64,000 nt of DNA from Terfezia claveryi (taxonomy: Eukaryota; Ascomycota; Pezizomycetes; Pezizales; Pezizaceae), in NCBI GenBank assembly GCA_015179025.1, contig WHUX01000013.1, forward strand, positions 124,001-188,000, written 5' to 3'. Of the stretch, positions 36,721 to 48,531 are shown piece by piece. The first letter of the stretch is position 1; every line of letters starts with the position of its first letter. The notes beneath the pieces are model-generated. The model saw only the letters and a list, made by a program, of their open reading frames with translations. It ran no database searches and was not told where the DNA came from. Position numbers and translations under genes: made by a program.

Positions 36721-39263
36721 ATGAGATCAGTGCCTAAACGTGGTAGAAGGTCTCGTCCGTCAAGTCTGGCCCTGGAGGAACAACAAGGTAAGCTCAAACG
36801 CCAAATTCTTGCTTGGATGCAAACCCCCCCCTCCCCACACACACACTACAGATTCTCAGTGAGCTTCCAAATCACGACTATGACTAATCGCATGTTTTCA
36901 TCTGGCCTCTAGAAGCTCCAGTTCCTTTGAAGCGCACACGTTCAGCACACTCGTCTCCCGCAGTAGCACAGCCAACATGGCCCACACAAAGCTATCAAGT
37001 TCGTCGTCAAGAGCACAACCCCCGCCCACAGTCTAGCAGTATTGGAGGCCACTCGAGCAGGAACTCTCACACCAACGATACAATTAACCACAAAGAGCCG
37101 TCTCCAATTCTTGAAGTCCCCTTTGACGACGATTCGCTGCCCCAGATGCCACCAGACTCGAAAGTTGCAACGAGGGTTGAAACTGTGAAGAGGCGGGGGT
37201 CCCGCGATTCCAAGAGACCCGTGGCACCCGCTCCACTACCTAAACTACCAGATCTTATTGATGATCCACACGTCTCAGATATGTCTAGTCTAAGTGAGCT
37301 TGATTCTGAGGCCGAAACAGAACGACTGGAAGACTCTCCCAGGAAAGGTGGCCCGAGGCCAGTGTATTCGTATTTACAACCACCTATTAAGCCCATTCCG
37401 CCAAAAGTGCCAATGGAGCCCAAACAAAACAAGAGTTCTGATGTGGATTTGACCCTAGGCGAAGGGGAGTCACAACCTGCAAAGAAACGGAAAAGGGAGA
37501 ATAACGATGTAGCCCAAAAAGATGTGAAAGTGGAGGAGAAGATAAGTCGTCCGGTAACTCCTCTCGCTAGCAAAATCTTAGCCCCATTGGATAAGAATAA
37601 GAGAAGCAAAACGGCAGATCCAATTCAAGAGAGGCAAGGCATTGCACCAATGGAGGGAATCGAAGCCGCCCCTCTGACCGTCATCGTCAACGGAGATGAA
37701 AATCCGACGCAAGAGGACCACCCGGAACCAGAACCGGAAGCCGCTCCTGAAAATTTTGCTGAGACAGATGAACAAAAAGATCCCCCAAAACAAGATGTTG
37801 ATCCTGAAGCCGACGAAGACACAGCTGAAGGTGCTGAGGTATCCCGGGAGGATGAAGAAGGTGATTAGCACCTCTCTATCACAGTCTGAGACGATCTCTA
37901 ACCCTCGTTTTCAGATGCGGAGCGACTACAAAAGCGTAAGGCGGCGGCAGATGCTCTTACACAAATAGAGCTTGATTTTGCAAAATTACGTGATAAGTAT
38001 GTTGAGCTGTCCTAGATATAACCATGAATAGACTAACAAATCGGTTTCAGATTATACGAAGAGAGGATATCAGATATAGACGAAGAAATTCGGCTTGTGA
38101 ACGAAGGCACTCACCCGGAGCTTGTGACAATGATGGAAGCTGTTAATAAGCGACGAGATGACAAGATCCGGTTATTTAATACACAGCTTCGATACGCCCT
38201 TCACTCACAACACACAACAATGACAGCGACACGATCACAATTACACTCTCAGTATGCACAGCATGTGAGAGAAATTCGTGAAAGATACCTCGATCGTGTC
38301 AGTGAAGGACTGTACCAGATACAGCGGGAAAGAAGAGCTACCGATATGCTTGTGCAAGGTAAACTATGTGCTCCTTGTTTCCAGTTCCTCAATTGCTTAT
38401 TTATATCATATCAGACTACACATACCGCATATCGGAAGATAGAGCCACACGGATGCGGGAGCGGCAGGCGTACAACATGGAAGTTCAGATTCTGTCCGGG
38501 ATTGCCAAGTACATCGGCTTCCCTGCAGCACCGGAGGTTAAGGGCGTTGCATCTAACGAGATGCAACAGGATCTGGAGGCGATGGGGGTAAGTCAGCTTT
38601 TTTTATGCAGCCTTATGCGCTGCACTGTACATCCTTTGCTGACGAGAGTTTAATTCGTAGATTGCAGTCTCAAGGGTATCGCTGCGAGGAACAGGTGCGA
38701 GCCGCGGAATTGATGATTACCAAGAACAGGTACAGCGACATCCTTGGGGAAACAGAACCGCACCGCCGTCACCACCACCAAACATCTCGCAAACACACCA
38801 CCATCACCATCATCACAATCACCCACATTCACATCATCACCACATGTCTCACCAAGAACCGCCAGTGTCGCAGAGATGCCCAGCAGGATCAACGCCAATT
38901 CCAAATTCAGCTACGCGCATGTCACCAGTCACTTTACCTGTTCCCTTCCCCGACTCTGGACCCATAAAAATGGAACAGGCAGCACATTCTTCCCCAAGCT
39001 TACATCCTCCATCAATGACCCATGCCAGCAGGTCACCATTGCATCAATACCGACCACCATTACCACCGCAAGCGCATATACACCAGTTACAGCACCAGCA
39101 CCAACATTTGCATCAAGGATATGGCCGAGCTAGTAGCCTTGAGCCAGGCGAGAGGGAATTAGAAGGTCGAGGGCGGATGATGGATGAGAAAGATATCGGT
39201 CACGGAGGGCTGGGGCAACTGGGGATAGTACGGTATGCTCCCGTGGGTAAGGGGTATGTATGA
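36721..39263 (+). CDS. Dep1/Sds3-family Rpd3L deacetylase subunit
   Basis: Sds3-like proteins (yeast Sds3 and Dep1, animal SDS3/BRMS1) are scaffold subunits of the large Rpd3 histone deacetylase complex. Six exons (36721-36787, 36913-37860, 37915-37996, 38051-38358, 38415-38587, 38661-39263) give 726 residues. Residues 1-335 are disordered, Pro/Glu-rich and basic near the start (PKRGRRSRPSS). The Sds3 domain follows as a long coiled helix: LDFAKLRDKLYEERISDIDEE, then GTHPELVTMMEAVNKRRDDK and REIRERYLDRVSEGL. The tail is His-rich (HHHHHHH then HPHSHHHH) and Pro/Gln-rich. Which of the two yeast paralogues it matches cannot be told from sequence alone; its length favours Dep1. Confidence 0.85.
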
Positions 39264-40329
39264 CAGCAATTGCAGCACCACCTCGACAATAATCATAGCT
39301 CAGCCTTTATGAGGCGCTTCACTGTTTCAATTATGTGTGCATTGTTTTGATTAATCGGCGTAAAAATTCCCTTCACCCCGGTGTGGGGTCTTTATTTCAT
39401 TTTTCATTCTTTTGCGTTGTGCATATATTGGCCACGGTAATATATATTCCATGGCTATTGTGTATATCTCATTTTTATTTTAAAGGTTTTTTTTTGTGCC
39501 GGGAGCAGCAGCTTTGTATATCTTCTACTGTCTGGGCTAAAGGGGTCTATATCGGTGGGGAGTATTTGTTTTCCTGCTTTTTTTTTCTCCTCATACTTGG
39601 GGCTGAGCAGGGAGTCGCGATGCAGAGAGAGAGAGTTTGGACGGGAAACTTGGGATAGTAGCATCACAATAGTTCAGTCGGCGGGTGAGGTAGAATGATG
39701 AGAAGACCCTGTCTGTTAAGACAACTTTTGATTTTCGGTCACATTTATTTTTCCCCTTCATTCATCTTTGTTATCTTTTTTTTTTTTTCTTTTCATTTTT
39801 ACTATTTTCAATGTTTCCGTTTCATGGGGTTTTTTGGGCATTTTTTTTTTTTTTTTATTGATGTTTGTTTTGTGCGCATGTTTGTGTTTTGTGACCTCAA
39901 GCTTTATCCAGTCATACACTACTATATTATACTATGCTATATTATTGGAAGTGGAAGTTACTGTATAGAATCTAAGAGTGACAGGGGATTAAAATAGGTT
40001 GAAGTAGTTTAGGATAGTACAGTGCGGGCTGACCCTCGTGTAATGAATACATCGATAATATTTGGGGCGGTGAGAATTGTGTTTAGAGTACTGTACATGT
40101 GTGGATGTCGTTGATGGGATTTGGAATACCCTTGATTTTTTTTTTTGAGAGGGTAAATGATTCATTTATAGTTACGTACTTTACCTGTATGTTTGGTGGG
40201 ATTGCTATGATGTTTTAATCTTTATACCCAGAGGAAATTTTCCTTTTTTTTTTTTTTTTTGTGTTGTATGTAAGTTGAGGGTAAGTAGCATAAATAATAT
40301 TCTAAATAGGACATCAGCCCCCCCCCCCC

Positions 40330-40363
<34 letters not shown>

Positions 40364-41035
40364 AACCTCCTAGCACTGAAATTTTCCCCGAATACCTTGA
40401 CCACTCTTCACAACCCTCCAACCATCATCACACATGATCTTCGTGAACCTTGCCCACACCCCCCCTCCCTCTTAATATTTCTACCTTAATTTTTCCATCC
40501 GCATTTTCGTTAGATACCGGTATCTATGATGTAGGTACAGTACATTGCCCACCCCCCAACTTTCACCCCAAGGCTTTTTCCTCTGAATGTGCAGCCAGTG
40601 GGGCACCTCCACATCAATATCAAACTCCCTTTAGTCTATTCCTTCAACAAGGTACGAGAGGGAGGTCACGAGGCTGTTATAAAAATAACATTCTTGCTGA
40701 TGACCACTTTGCTTTGCTTCCTTCAACAGGGCCCGTTGACAGTTGAGGGTAACCAACATTAATGAAAAAGTCTCAACCCAAATTCTTGACCATGCATTTG
40801 GCAATGTCTAAAACCGGATGATTCACGTGCACCGAATAATTACTTGTCTGCAGTACTAAATTACTACTATAACCTGAGGTAGTATTCGACTATGCATACA
40901 ACTCGCTACACAAACTACTGTGATATGTTACAAGTTGTTAATCATAATGAGTCCAATAAATGAACAAGGAAAGAAACGAAATCTTTTTTTCCTAAACAAA
41001 TGATAGAATGACCAATATGAGGCAGTTTTCCCCCT
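39264..41035. other. DEP1/STT3 convergent spacer
   Basis: This 1.8-kb convergent spacer is T-rich on the left (T-tracts near 39778, 39842, 40135 and 40244-40260) and carries a C13 run joined to A31 (40318-40361). Exact TTGAGGGTAA motifs lie at 40275 and 40743. No coding sequence is supported. Confidence 0.5.
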
Positions 41036-43678
41036 CTATAAAACTCTCAAACTCCTGGGCCCCTTCTTCATCGCCTTCTTCGGCTTCTTCTTCCCCACCT
41101 CAAACGCCTTCGCGCTGGCGTGGTCGCGGCCAAGGTTATCCAGATCCTTGACCTTGTATATCCTCACGATCCAGTTCTCGGAAGTGAAAGCCTCCTCTAC
41201 AAGGATAAGTTAGCACACCATTGAAGCATAGTTTATCTTAAGCTCAACAGACTATCCTTACCAAGAGTATTAAGAACTGGGCCCTGAGCTGGAACTTTTG
41301 ACCCACGGACACGATCGGTAGCCTGCCCGGCTGGGAAGAGCTTGTTGTAGTTGTAATAAGACATCTTGTACATGAGCGAGTTCTTCATAGTATCAGTCGC
41401 TTGATCGTCAACCTTGTATTCTCCACGGGCAGTGAAGAAGTTTCGCTCTTTGACTTCGTCGGGCCAGATACCTTCGGCGATACGGACCATCCAGAGGAAC
41501 TATGACGAAGTTAGACTCCCTAGAGATAATCAAAACAAACAAAAGCCGTATAAGGATGCTCACCTTGTTCATATCGTCTCCAGAGTACCCCAACAAACCA
41601 CCGAATATAACAAGCACGTAATCAACATCATGTTTCCTCAGAATTGGATAGCTGACCTCTTCACTACAGCTCATCGCCTTTCCGACGGTTGCAATATGGG
41701 TATTATTCCATGTGTTATTGTCAACAAGAGTGGTCCTGTCCGCCATTCCTCCAATCTGATAACCGTAATCCCACCAGCTCATAATCTTGGCATCTTCAGG
41801 GGTATTCTTCCGCAACCAGTAATATGCCTCACGATAATCATCTATAATGTGTTGACTTCCATCTGGAAGACGGGATGCCAGCACCACCGACGGGGATGAG
41901 TATGCATTAGATGTCACCCATGTGCAGTGTTGGACAAACAAAAAGAGGTAGAAGGTGAACGAGCCGACAACCAAGATCTTGGACGTGATACTGTAAATCC
42001 CTACAACCTCACCTTTAGCAGCGTTGAGTACTCGCCTCTTAGGAGCACTTTGTGGGGCAGGTGTGGCGTCAGCGGCAGGGGTTTCTGGAGCCTTCTTCCC
42101 TCCTGGAAACGGTGGCTTAGGTGACTTGATCGTAAGGTAAGTATCAAGAATACTGGAGAGAGCCACAGCCGAAGCAACGCAGACACATGGGGTAAGAGTT
42201 AACATCAACCGAACCATAACTCCGGCAAAGTAACTCGCCATGATACCGTAAATAATGACAAAGACATGCTCGTCGTGGAGCTTGTCGAAGCACATGTAAA
42301 CACCAGCGGGGAACAACCAGATCAGCATCTCCAGGTCGAAGAAGAAAGCTGGCCATGCAGTAGGTTGATGCTCAGAGACGGAGGCAATAATAGGAATATG
42401 GATCTTGGCGTAGCCAGTGTCCCAGAGTGAGTAGAAACGTCCAGTCCATGGGGCAATAACCCCGGAGTAGGTGAGCCCAACGAGAGCAGTAGATGAGACG
42501 ATGAAAACGAAGACGACAAAGACCTTGAGGAGGGTTTGGAATTGCTTGGTGGGGATCTGGGCACGAACAAATTCGACGAATGCGACGATTTGAATGAGGC
42601 CAAATACACCTAGTTGCCTGTTAGCAGATATCCTGGGGAGTTTAAGTGACGTTACATACCAAGAGCAGCCATATGCTCGGACGATCTGATGGGCAAGAAT
42701 CCCACGAATGGAATTTGCATGGAAGCTAATGTCCCCAGGGCATACCAACTGGAGTATCCAACGTATAGCCTTGGTGAGTACCTTCCCATCAAAATCAAAA
42801 CGAATGCATGGAGGGGGATCATGTTGGTGATGAAGACATAACCTCCCCATGCTGCCACCATGTAGAAGTAGAACATCGCGCAGAGAGCTCCCCAGAACGC
42901 GCTTCCAAGCTTCAACGCCTTAATCCAGAGGTAGAAGGTGAACATGAGCAAGAATATAGCAATAGCCTCGTTGTCGTATGATCCAGCAACTGAACGAGAG
43001 ATATAACCCGGCGCGATTCCAATAAAAGCAGCAGCAAGAAGACCTGCCGACTCATCCTTCAATTCCTTGGTGAAGAGGTACGTTGCAAACGCCGTGAGGC
43101 CGGAGAAAGCTGGTGCAAGAAGTACACAAATGTTTCGGATGTCGACAGGTAGTCTGAGGAATCGAAGGACGTGATAGATGACTCCAGAGGTAGCCATGAG
43201 ACCTGGGTACAGTGTTCCACCAGTAACGCGGCCGAGGGGATGCCATGTTCCTACACCACCAATTGAGCTTGAATCCCCCACCTAGAAGGACGGTGTCGTG
43301 ACGTACGGTCATCAAACCAATCCCAGAAGTCGTAAAACCCGTGTTTCACAAGATACTTTGTTGCTCGGAAATTGAACCATGGATCGACTGTCGTATAAAT
43401 TAGCTCCTGATCTACCCGCTTAAGCTGCACATGGGAACTACGAGGTCGAACATTCGTGTATTATACTCTCAAATCCTTTGGCCTTCAGTTAGCTATCGAG
43501 TCCCAGAATTGACCGTTCTGCGCACTGAAACAGAGCTTGAAACGAGGAGCTTACGAATAACTGAAAACAGACGGCTAGCAACTGCAGCGGCAGCAATTGT
43601 AATCAAAATTACAACTTTTAGTAAAGAGCGCAGGTTCCTTGTGGATTCATGTTTGAGGAAGGCCTCAAAGGACGCCAT
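41036..43678 (-). CDS. STT3: Stt3 oligosaccharyltransferase catalytic subunit
   Basis: Stt3 transfers the lipid-linked glycan to Asn-X-Ser/Thr sites in the ER. Seven exons (43678-43555, 43475-43452, 43387-43307, 43250-42660, 42609-41564, 41499-41262, 41196-41036) give 754 residues against 718 in yeast. Exon 2 is a 24-nt microexon coding FESIIHE, which is needed to build the metal-binding HEFDPW motif. Other signatures are [16 protein letters not shown], a second acidic motif in SYDNEAIAI, many membrane segments, the WWDYG acceptor-binding motif near residue 550, and [11 protein letters not shown] with its conserved glycosylation sites. The C-terminus is Lys-rich ([10 protein letters not shown]). 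The gene is divergent from CSN8, with 307 bp between the start codons. Confidence 0.97.
43452..43475 (-). other. STT3 24-nt microexon
   Basis: This exon joins exon 1 (phase 1) and exon 3 (phase 1). It reads through codons for F-E-S-I-I-H-E and completes Arg before and Phe after. Its acceptor is CAAAG and its donor the weak GTTCGA. Skipping it would remove a segment found in all Stt3 proteins. Confidence 0.88.
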
Positions 43679-43985
43679 CGTTGGTTGAAGTGTTGTGGGG
43701 GTTTGGGCTGGGTGAATTCACTCCAGCCTCGCACAAGTGAATAATTCGTAATTCATATGCCGTGTTGGGCATCTTGACTGTCTGGCCTCTTCAAGGATGA
43801 GATATACGCGAGTGGACCCCGGATGTGGCGCAGCTTGTGGTACCTATGTAGGAGCTAATAACCGTTATCCCCCCACATTGCGGAGCCGCATCCTTGCTCC
43901 CCACACAACAAAGGGTTCTCAGCTTTCATCCTGCAACTGGAACAGAGAGAGCTCAAATCCCATACAACTCACACGAGCAGCTATC
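43679..43985. promoter_or_regulatory. STT3/CSN8 divergent promoter region
   Basis: Only 307 bp separate the two start codons, so both 5' leaders and any shared promoter must lie here. No TATA box or known site stands out. Confidence 0.6.
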
Positions 43986-44759
43986 ATGGCGTCGAATCCG
44001 ACCTTCTCCATTGAATACATTGCTGCCCTGACTACAAGCACTAAATTCTCACCACACATATTAGTGGAGCTTCTGGCAGACCTGGAGGCATCTGCAATTA
44101 CCATCCCTCTCACCGAGCAAACAACCGATCTCATCTCGACATACTACAGCGCTTTTCTCTTATCTCTAATGTTGATAGATGATGTGTAAGTATATATTGT
44201 CCTTCGCACCACGGAATTTACACTCAACTTAACAATCTACCTACATAGTAATGAAGCCCGCTTCTTGTCGAAACGGATTTCCTCACACTTGGCACCCACC
44301 CTACCATCTCAACGACCAACCCCTGTCTCCGATTTGACAGCTTATCCTCTCATTCCACCGACGTACAACCTGCTAAAGGCCGTCTACACTCGTTCATATA
44401 GCTCTATATATAACATTTTGCTGAGCACTCCATGGGGCCCAGAGCTCCAACCACTTGCAAGTGTGTTTCTAGAGCACTTCCGCCGAAAGACATTTAAGCT
44501 ATTATCATACGCATACACCACCATCACACCATCCCAAGCAGCTACCTATCTAGGGTTTGAATATGAGAGTGAGCAGGTGGTATTGCAGAAGTTGATGGCT
44601 GAGGGCTGGATGTGGGATGGGGAACAAGGGCTCCTGAAGACAGTGGCGAAGGAAGACGATGACGATGACGTAGAAGGCGTGATATCACAGGCGAAGGGTG
44701 GGAATGACGGGCGGATAGAGAGGTTGACTGGCTTGGTGACTCATCTCACGGAAGTATAG
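43986..44759 (+). CDS. COP9 signalosome subunit 8
   Basis: CSN8 (CsnH) is a PCI-domain subunit of the COP9 signalosome, which removes Nedd8 from cullin ligases. Two exons (43986-44185, 44249-44759) give 236 residues. The N-terminal helices include AALTTSTKFSPHILVELLADL. The CSN8/PSMD8/eIF3K core follows: NEARFLSKRI, then YNLLKAVYTRSYSSIYNILL, LEHFRRKTFKLLSYAYTTI and the winged-helix start PSQAATYLGFE, with a Trp-containing strand MAEGWMWDGEQG. The end is acidic and variable. The start is the first ATG giving a typical N-terminus; the frame stays open further upstream, but that part is not family-like. eIF3K and Rpn12 are related alternatives and fit less well. Confidence 0.83.
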
Positions 44760-45249
44760 TAATGGCAGTTGGCAACTGAAACGGAATGATATCAATTCTT
44801 GAAACTGGGCGGAGTTAGGGAGCTTCCTTTTTGCTGGTACTCTTTGAGCGGTCAGATTGTATTGCATATCTTTATTTCCATAGACCAGGGGTTTTGCTAT
44901 TGCCCTTGTGGAGCTTTCAATGTGGCTGGGTAGTGATTGCACAATAAAGGCTTCTCAGAATTTAACTTGTCAAAAGTCTATTGTTAAACAACTTTTCCTG
45001 TCCCCTGTTCCAGTCTAACTGTTTGGTTTGCAACGCTATAGAAAAGCATACAAAATTGGAATCCGCTACCGCAACACCGGAGATATGTCACACTCCGTGA
45101 CCGTGGATGATAGCATTATAACATCTTGTCGTCCCCCACCCAGCTGGGAGCTCCCTCCATCGCACCGCACCTCAGCTCCGAATGTATATGTAAACATAGC
45201 AAAAAGAAATAAGTATATACTCCCACAACCCCCGCCTCGTTTATCGAAC
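44760..45249. other. CSN8/ATP-e convergent spacer
   Basis: This stretch holds the 3' flanks of two convergent genes. No coding sequence or repeat is supported. Confidence 0.5.
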
Positions 45250-45739
45250 TTAGTGTTTCAGCTCCGCTACGTATTGTAGGAATTTCTCGAGGTCAAATCG
45301 GGAATCTTCGGGATCGGTGATAACTGTAAATACATTCACCGTTAGCAAAATCGACGCCGAAGGAGAAACGGAAGAGGGTGGAGGGTGATATATATACCTC
45401 CAGATGGTGGAGACGTCTTCTTCTTATATTCTTCCTTTGCCTTTCGGATCAACGCCTCTTTGTGGGCATATTCTTCTGAGTCCTTGTGCTGCTGCTGCTT
45501 CTTGTAGAGGGTACGTTGGTGTTGGATACCGTAAAGGATACCTGCTGCGAGGGCAGTGTAGCGGAGGACCTGTCCATGGATATCAGTACGTCTTTAGCCT
45601 ACATTTCATGAAATCATCATGAGCCAAGCATATGTGAGGATTTGCGGAGGAATTGAGATATTCGGTCTGGGAAGCAAGGTGTCCTCCGACAGGTGTGGAG
45701 GATATTGCAACAACGTACATTGACAGCTGGCGAAACCAT
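45250..45739 (-). CDS. ATP synthase subunit e (F0 dimer subunit)
   Basis: Subunit e (yeast Atp21/Tim11) is a small inner-membrane protein that dimerises ATP synthase and shapes cristae. Three exons (45739-45719, 45569-45398, 45323-45250) give 88 residues, normal for the family. The first exon codes only MVSPAVN. It joins VLRYTALAAGILYGIQHQ, the single membrane helix with its glycine-rich face, and then a charged helix EEYAHKEALIRKAKEEYKKK, which is the conserved core. The end is DLEKFLQYVAELKH. The small exon 1 is supported by the donor GTACGT and by the usual V-N-V-L-R start of fungal subunit e. Confidence 0.9.
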
Positions 45740-46256
45740 TGCGAATATATTTCAGCGAGAGATGATTCCGCTAGTGTTGAGGTGACAATGCGAGCTAGCG
45801 GGGCACAGCGGCGATGGCGAAGAGTGGAGAGGATTGTCGGGGGTGGGGGGGTATGGTTGTTGTGCAGTGCCAGATTACAGGTGAAAATACGAATTTCGGT
45901 GGTGTTTCGTTTCGGCGCCGGCAATGGCGCCGTTTTTGCGGATCTCTCAACCTACGTGTTGCCGCTGTATGGCAATTCGCACTCTACAATTGTTCTCAGC
46001 AAAATGTATTCACGCAGAACAAGAAATATCGGACCATCTATGAGGGCTCATCCTGTACTGAGACGGATTTTACGTTCTTTGCAGATTGGTCGCACATGCG
46101 CTGCTTGAAATATGTAGGTAGGCTAGACCCAGTCTGTTGCTATGGTTCAAGCTGCCGTGAGTCCCTGGAATCTCCAAGATTCCAACCCTATGCAAACAAC
46201 TCCACTGCTCTCGGAATCGCACAATATATCTACCTACACTCGGGGTGGTCATCACG
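45740..46256. promoter_or_regulatory. ATP-e/dynein IC divergent spacer
   Basis: The two start codons are 517 bp apart and point away from each other, so this is the shared upstream region. Open frames crossing it have no domain. Confidence 0.5.
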
Positions 46257-48531
46257 ATGAACAAGGAAGAAATCCGGGACGCCATAGCCCAGAAGCGAAT
46301 ACGGCTCGAGGCCCTGAAGCGTGCAAGGGAAGCTCGACAGAATCAGTACAACGTTAGCAGGAATAGTGCAGATGCTGCAGATGTATGTAGTATTTTCACA
46401 CAAAATGGAATCGGAAGAATGGTGCTGATAACGAGGATGACCTGCAACAGCTAGGACTAGGCTCCCCCAGCACGAGTAAATCTCCTGAAGCTAGGAGACA
46501 GGAGATAGATGACCTGCTACAGAGTCTCGTCGGCACAGGCCGCTCGGGAATAGGAAGCAGGCCTGGCTCTGTTGTGTCGGCTGGAGAGAGTGGGTTGTCT
46601 GAAGCTCAGTCGCCGACATCGTGAGTCTCCGCGCTAGCTTCCCGTCTGTACAAAACTAAAGACTGGCTTTCCAGGGGCACAACAGAGATCCCCTCAATAT
46701 CACTTCAGACACTCTCAACAGCACCCCTCACTATTGTATATGATGCCCCACCATCACCTGTAAGGGAGATAGTCACATACAGCAAGGAGGTACAGACGGT
46801 GGATGACTGGTCCCCACCCGACGCCGACGTGGAAGATGGAGTGCAAACAGACACTCGACGGCATAGCAGAATTACAGATGAGGCACTTAGGGAGCAAATA
46901 CGGAAGGAGATTGAGGAGGAGTTGCAGTTGATTCAAGACAATGCGGAGATGGATGGCAAACCCCTAACCGTAGGTGTTGGTGCAAATGGGAGTATCTTTG
47001 CTCGAGAACTCACGGATGAGGAGAAGGGTGCGGTCCTGAAGTCGGAGGACTTTGTCGACTTCTTGGAGAGAAGTTCTAAAGTGGTGGAAAGAGCACTGGA
47101 TTTGGACATGGAGTATGATATCCTTGCAGACTATGGACAGGGAGTAGATGGGGATGAAGAAACGCAGTCTGGGAGGAGGATAAAGGAGGTGGCGAGGTTT
47201 TATGATGAAAGGTGGTCGAAGAAGCGGATGATCAGTGATTTGCATTTCTCGCCGAAGGTTTGTGCTGTAATCGAGCGATTGTGAGGTGCTGCTGATTGTA
47301 GGCCTGGTATCACAGTTTCCGGAACTAGTACTGGCGTCGTATACCAAGAATCCGTCGGCTCCGCATGACCCAGATGGATTGGTTCAAGTATGGAATATGC
47401 ATCTGCATGACAGGCCAGAATTTGTTTTTCATGCGCAGGTAAACATCACAATTCTTTTCGCGCCGCTTGGAAAACCGCTGATGGTTCATGCAGAGTGATG
47501 TTCTTACGGCTCGCTTCTCCCCCTTCCACCCGAACTTAATTGTTGGTGGTGCGTATAGTGGACAAGTCATGTTATGGGACACCCGTGCTAAATCACAACC
47601 CATCCTCCGAACACCATTGACTGGTTCCGGGCACACTCACCCAGTGTATTCGGTCACCATTGTTGGTACTCAAAATGCCAACAACATCCTGTCGTGCTCT
47701 ACGGATGGTGTTGTCTGCTCCTGGACAGTGGACATGCTGGCCCAACCACAAGAACTCCTTGAACTCACTACCCCTCCACCATCGAAATCCGATGATCTTG
47801 CGCCCACTTGTATTGCATTCCCGCACTCTGATCCAACGTACTTCCTCGTTGGAACAGAAGAAGGAACAATTTACCCATGTCACAGATACGATCGAGCTGG
47901 AGCGAAGGCGGGCGTCGAATCTCGTTTTGCATACAGGGGTCACGCCGGGCCCGTTATGTCACTCGACTTCCACCCAGTGCGAGGCCCAGTAGATCTCGGT
48001 GATCTTGTGCTCTCTAGCTCTCTCGACTGGTCGGTCAAGCTCTGGAAAGCTCGGGCGCCTGCCGCAACTGCCTCCGCAGCAACCGCCGCTGCCGCTACAT
48101 CTAACCCCGTTGCTGCTGCCGCTGCTGCTGCTGCTGCTGCTTCAGCAGCCTCTGCCTCCGCGCATGTCACGCCGATCTTGGAATTTTCCCGTGAAGATGT
48201 TGTCTACGATGCAAAATGGAACCCTGTCAAGCCAGGGATGTTTGGGTTGGTAGACGGAGCCGGACAACTTGAGGTGTGGGATGTTACCGTAGATACCGAG
48301 GTGCCAGTTTGTAAGGCTACTCCAAGCCCGAGAGTTGGGGCAACAAGCTTAACAAGGAGTTTGAATAAGTTGGCTTGGGAGGAACATGATGGGCGCAGGG
48401 TGGCCGTTGGAGGGCTAGACGGGATGGTAACTGTGTTCGAGGTGGGCTGGGGAGAGGGTGTTGGGAGGGAGGAGTGGGGTGCTGTCAAAAGAATTGTCAG
48501 TAGGGCAGAGGGTGGTTTGGGGGCAAAGTAG
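46257..48531 (+). CDS. Cytoplasmic dynein intermediate chain
   Basis: This chain scaffolds cytoplasmic dynein, binding dynactin at its N-terminus and the heavy chain through its WD40 domain. Exons 46257-46382, 46451-46620, 46675-47257, 47316-47438 and 47494-48531 give 679 residues. The start MNKEEIRDAIAQKRIRLEALK is the charged coil that binds p150/dynactin. The conserved linker before the propeller (FYDERWSKKRMISDLHFSPKFPELVLASY) and WD blades (GGAYSGQVMLWDTR, SSSLDWSVKLWKAR, WNPVKPGMFGLVDGAGQLEVWD) are clear. The donor after exon 3 is the weak GTTTGT. Intron 1 is 68 nt with a CTGATAAC branch site; a closer AG would add about 11 acidic residues. An alanine-rich stretch interrupts the propeller. 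Confidence 0.94.
48050..48165 (+). repeat. Alanine-codon (GCT/GCC) repeat in dynein IC
   Basis: About 35 codons are almost all Ala, Ser and Thr, including a pure run of GCT/GCC codons at about 48109-48140. It falls in a loop right after a WD blade ending LWKAR. Confidence 0.85.

Noticed and set aside
38605..38967. Alternative frame in the last Dep1-like exon
   Set aside because: It would need a different acceptor phase; the chosen one (38661) keeps phase with exon 5 and stays open to 39263.
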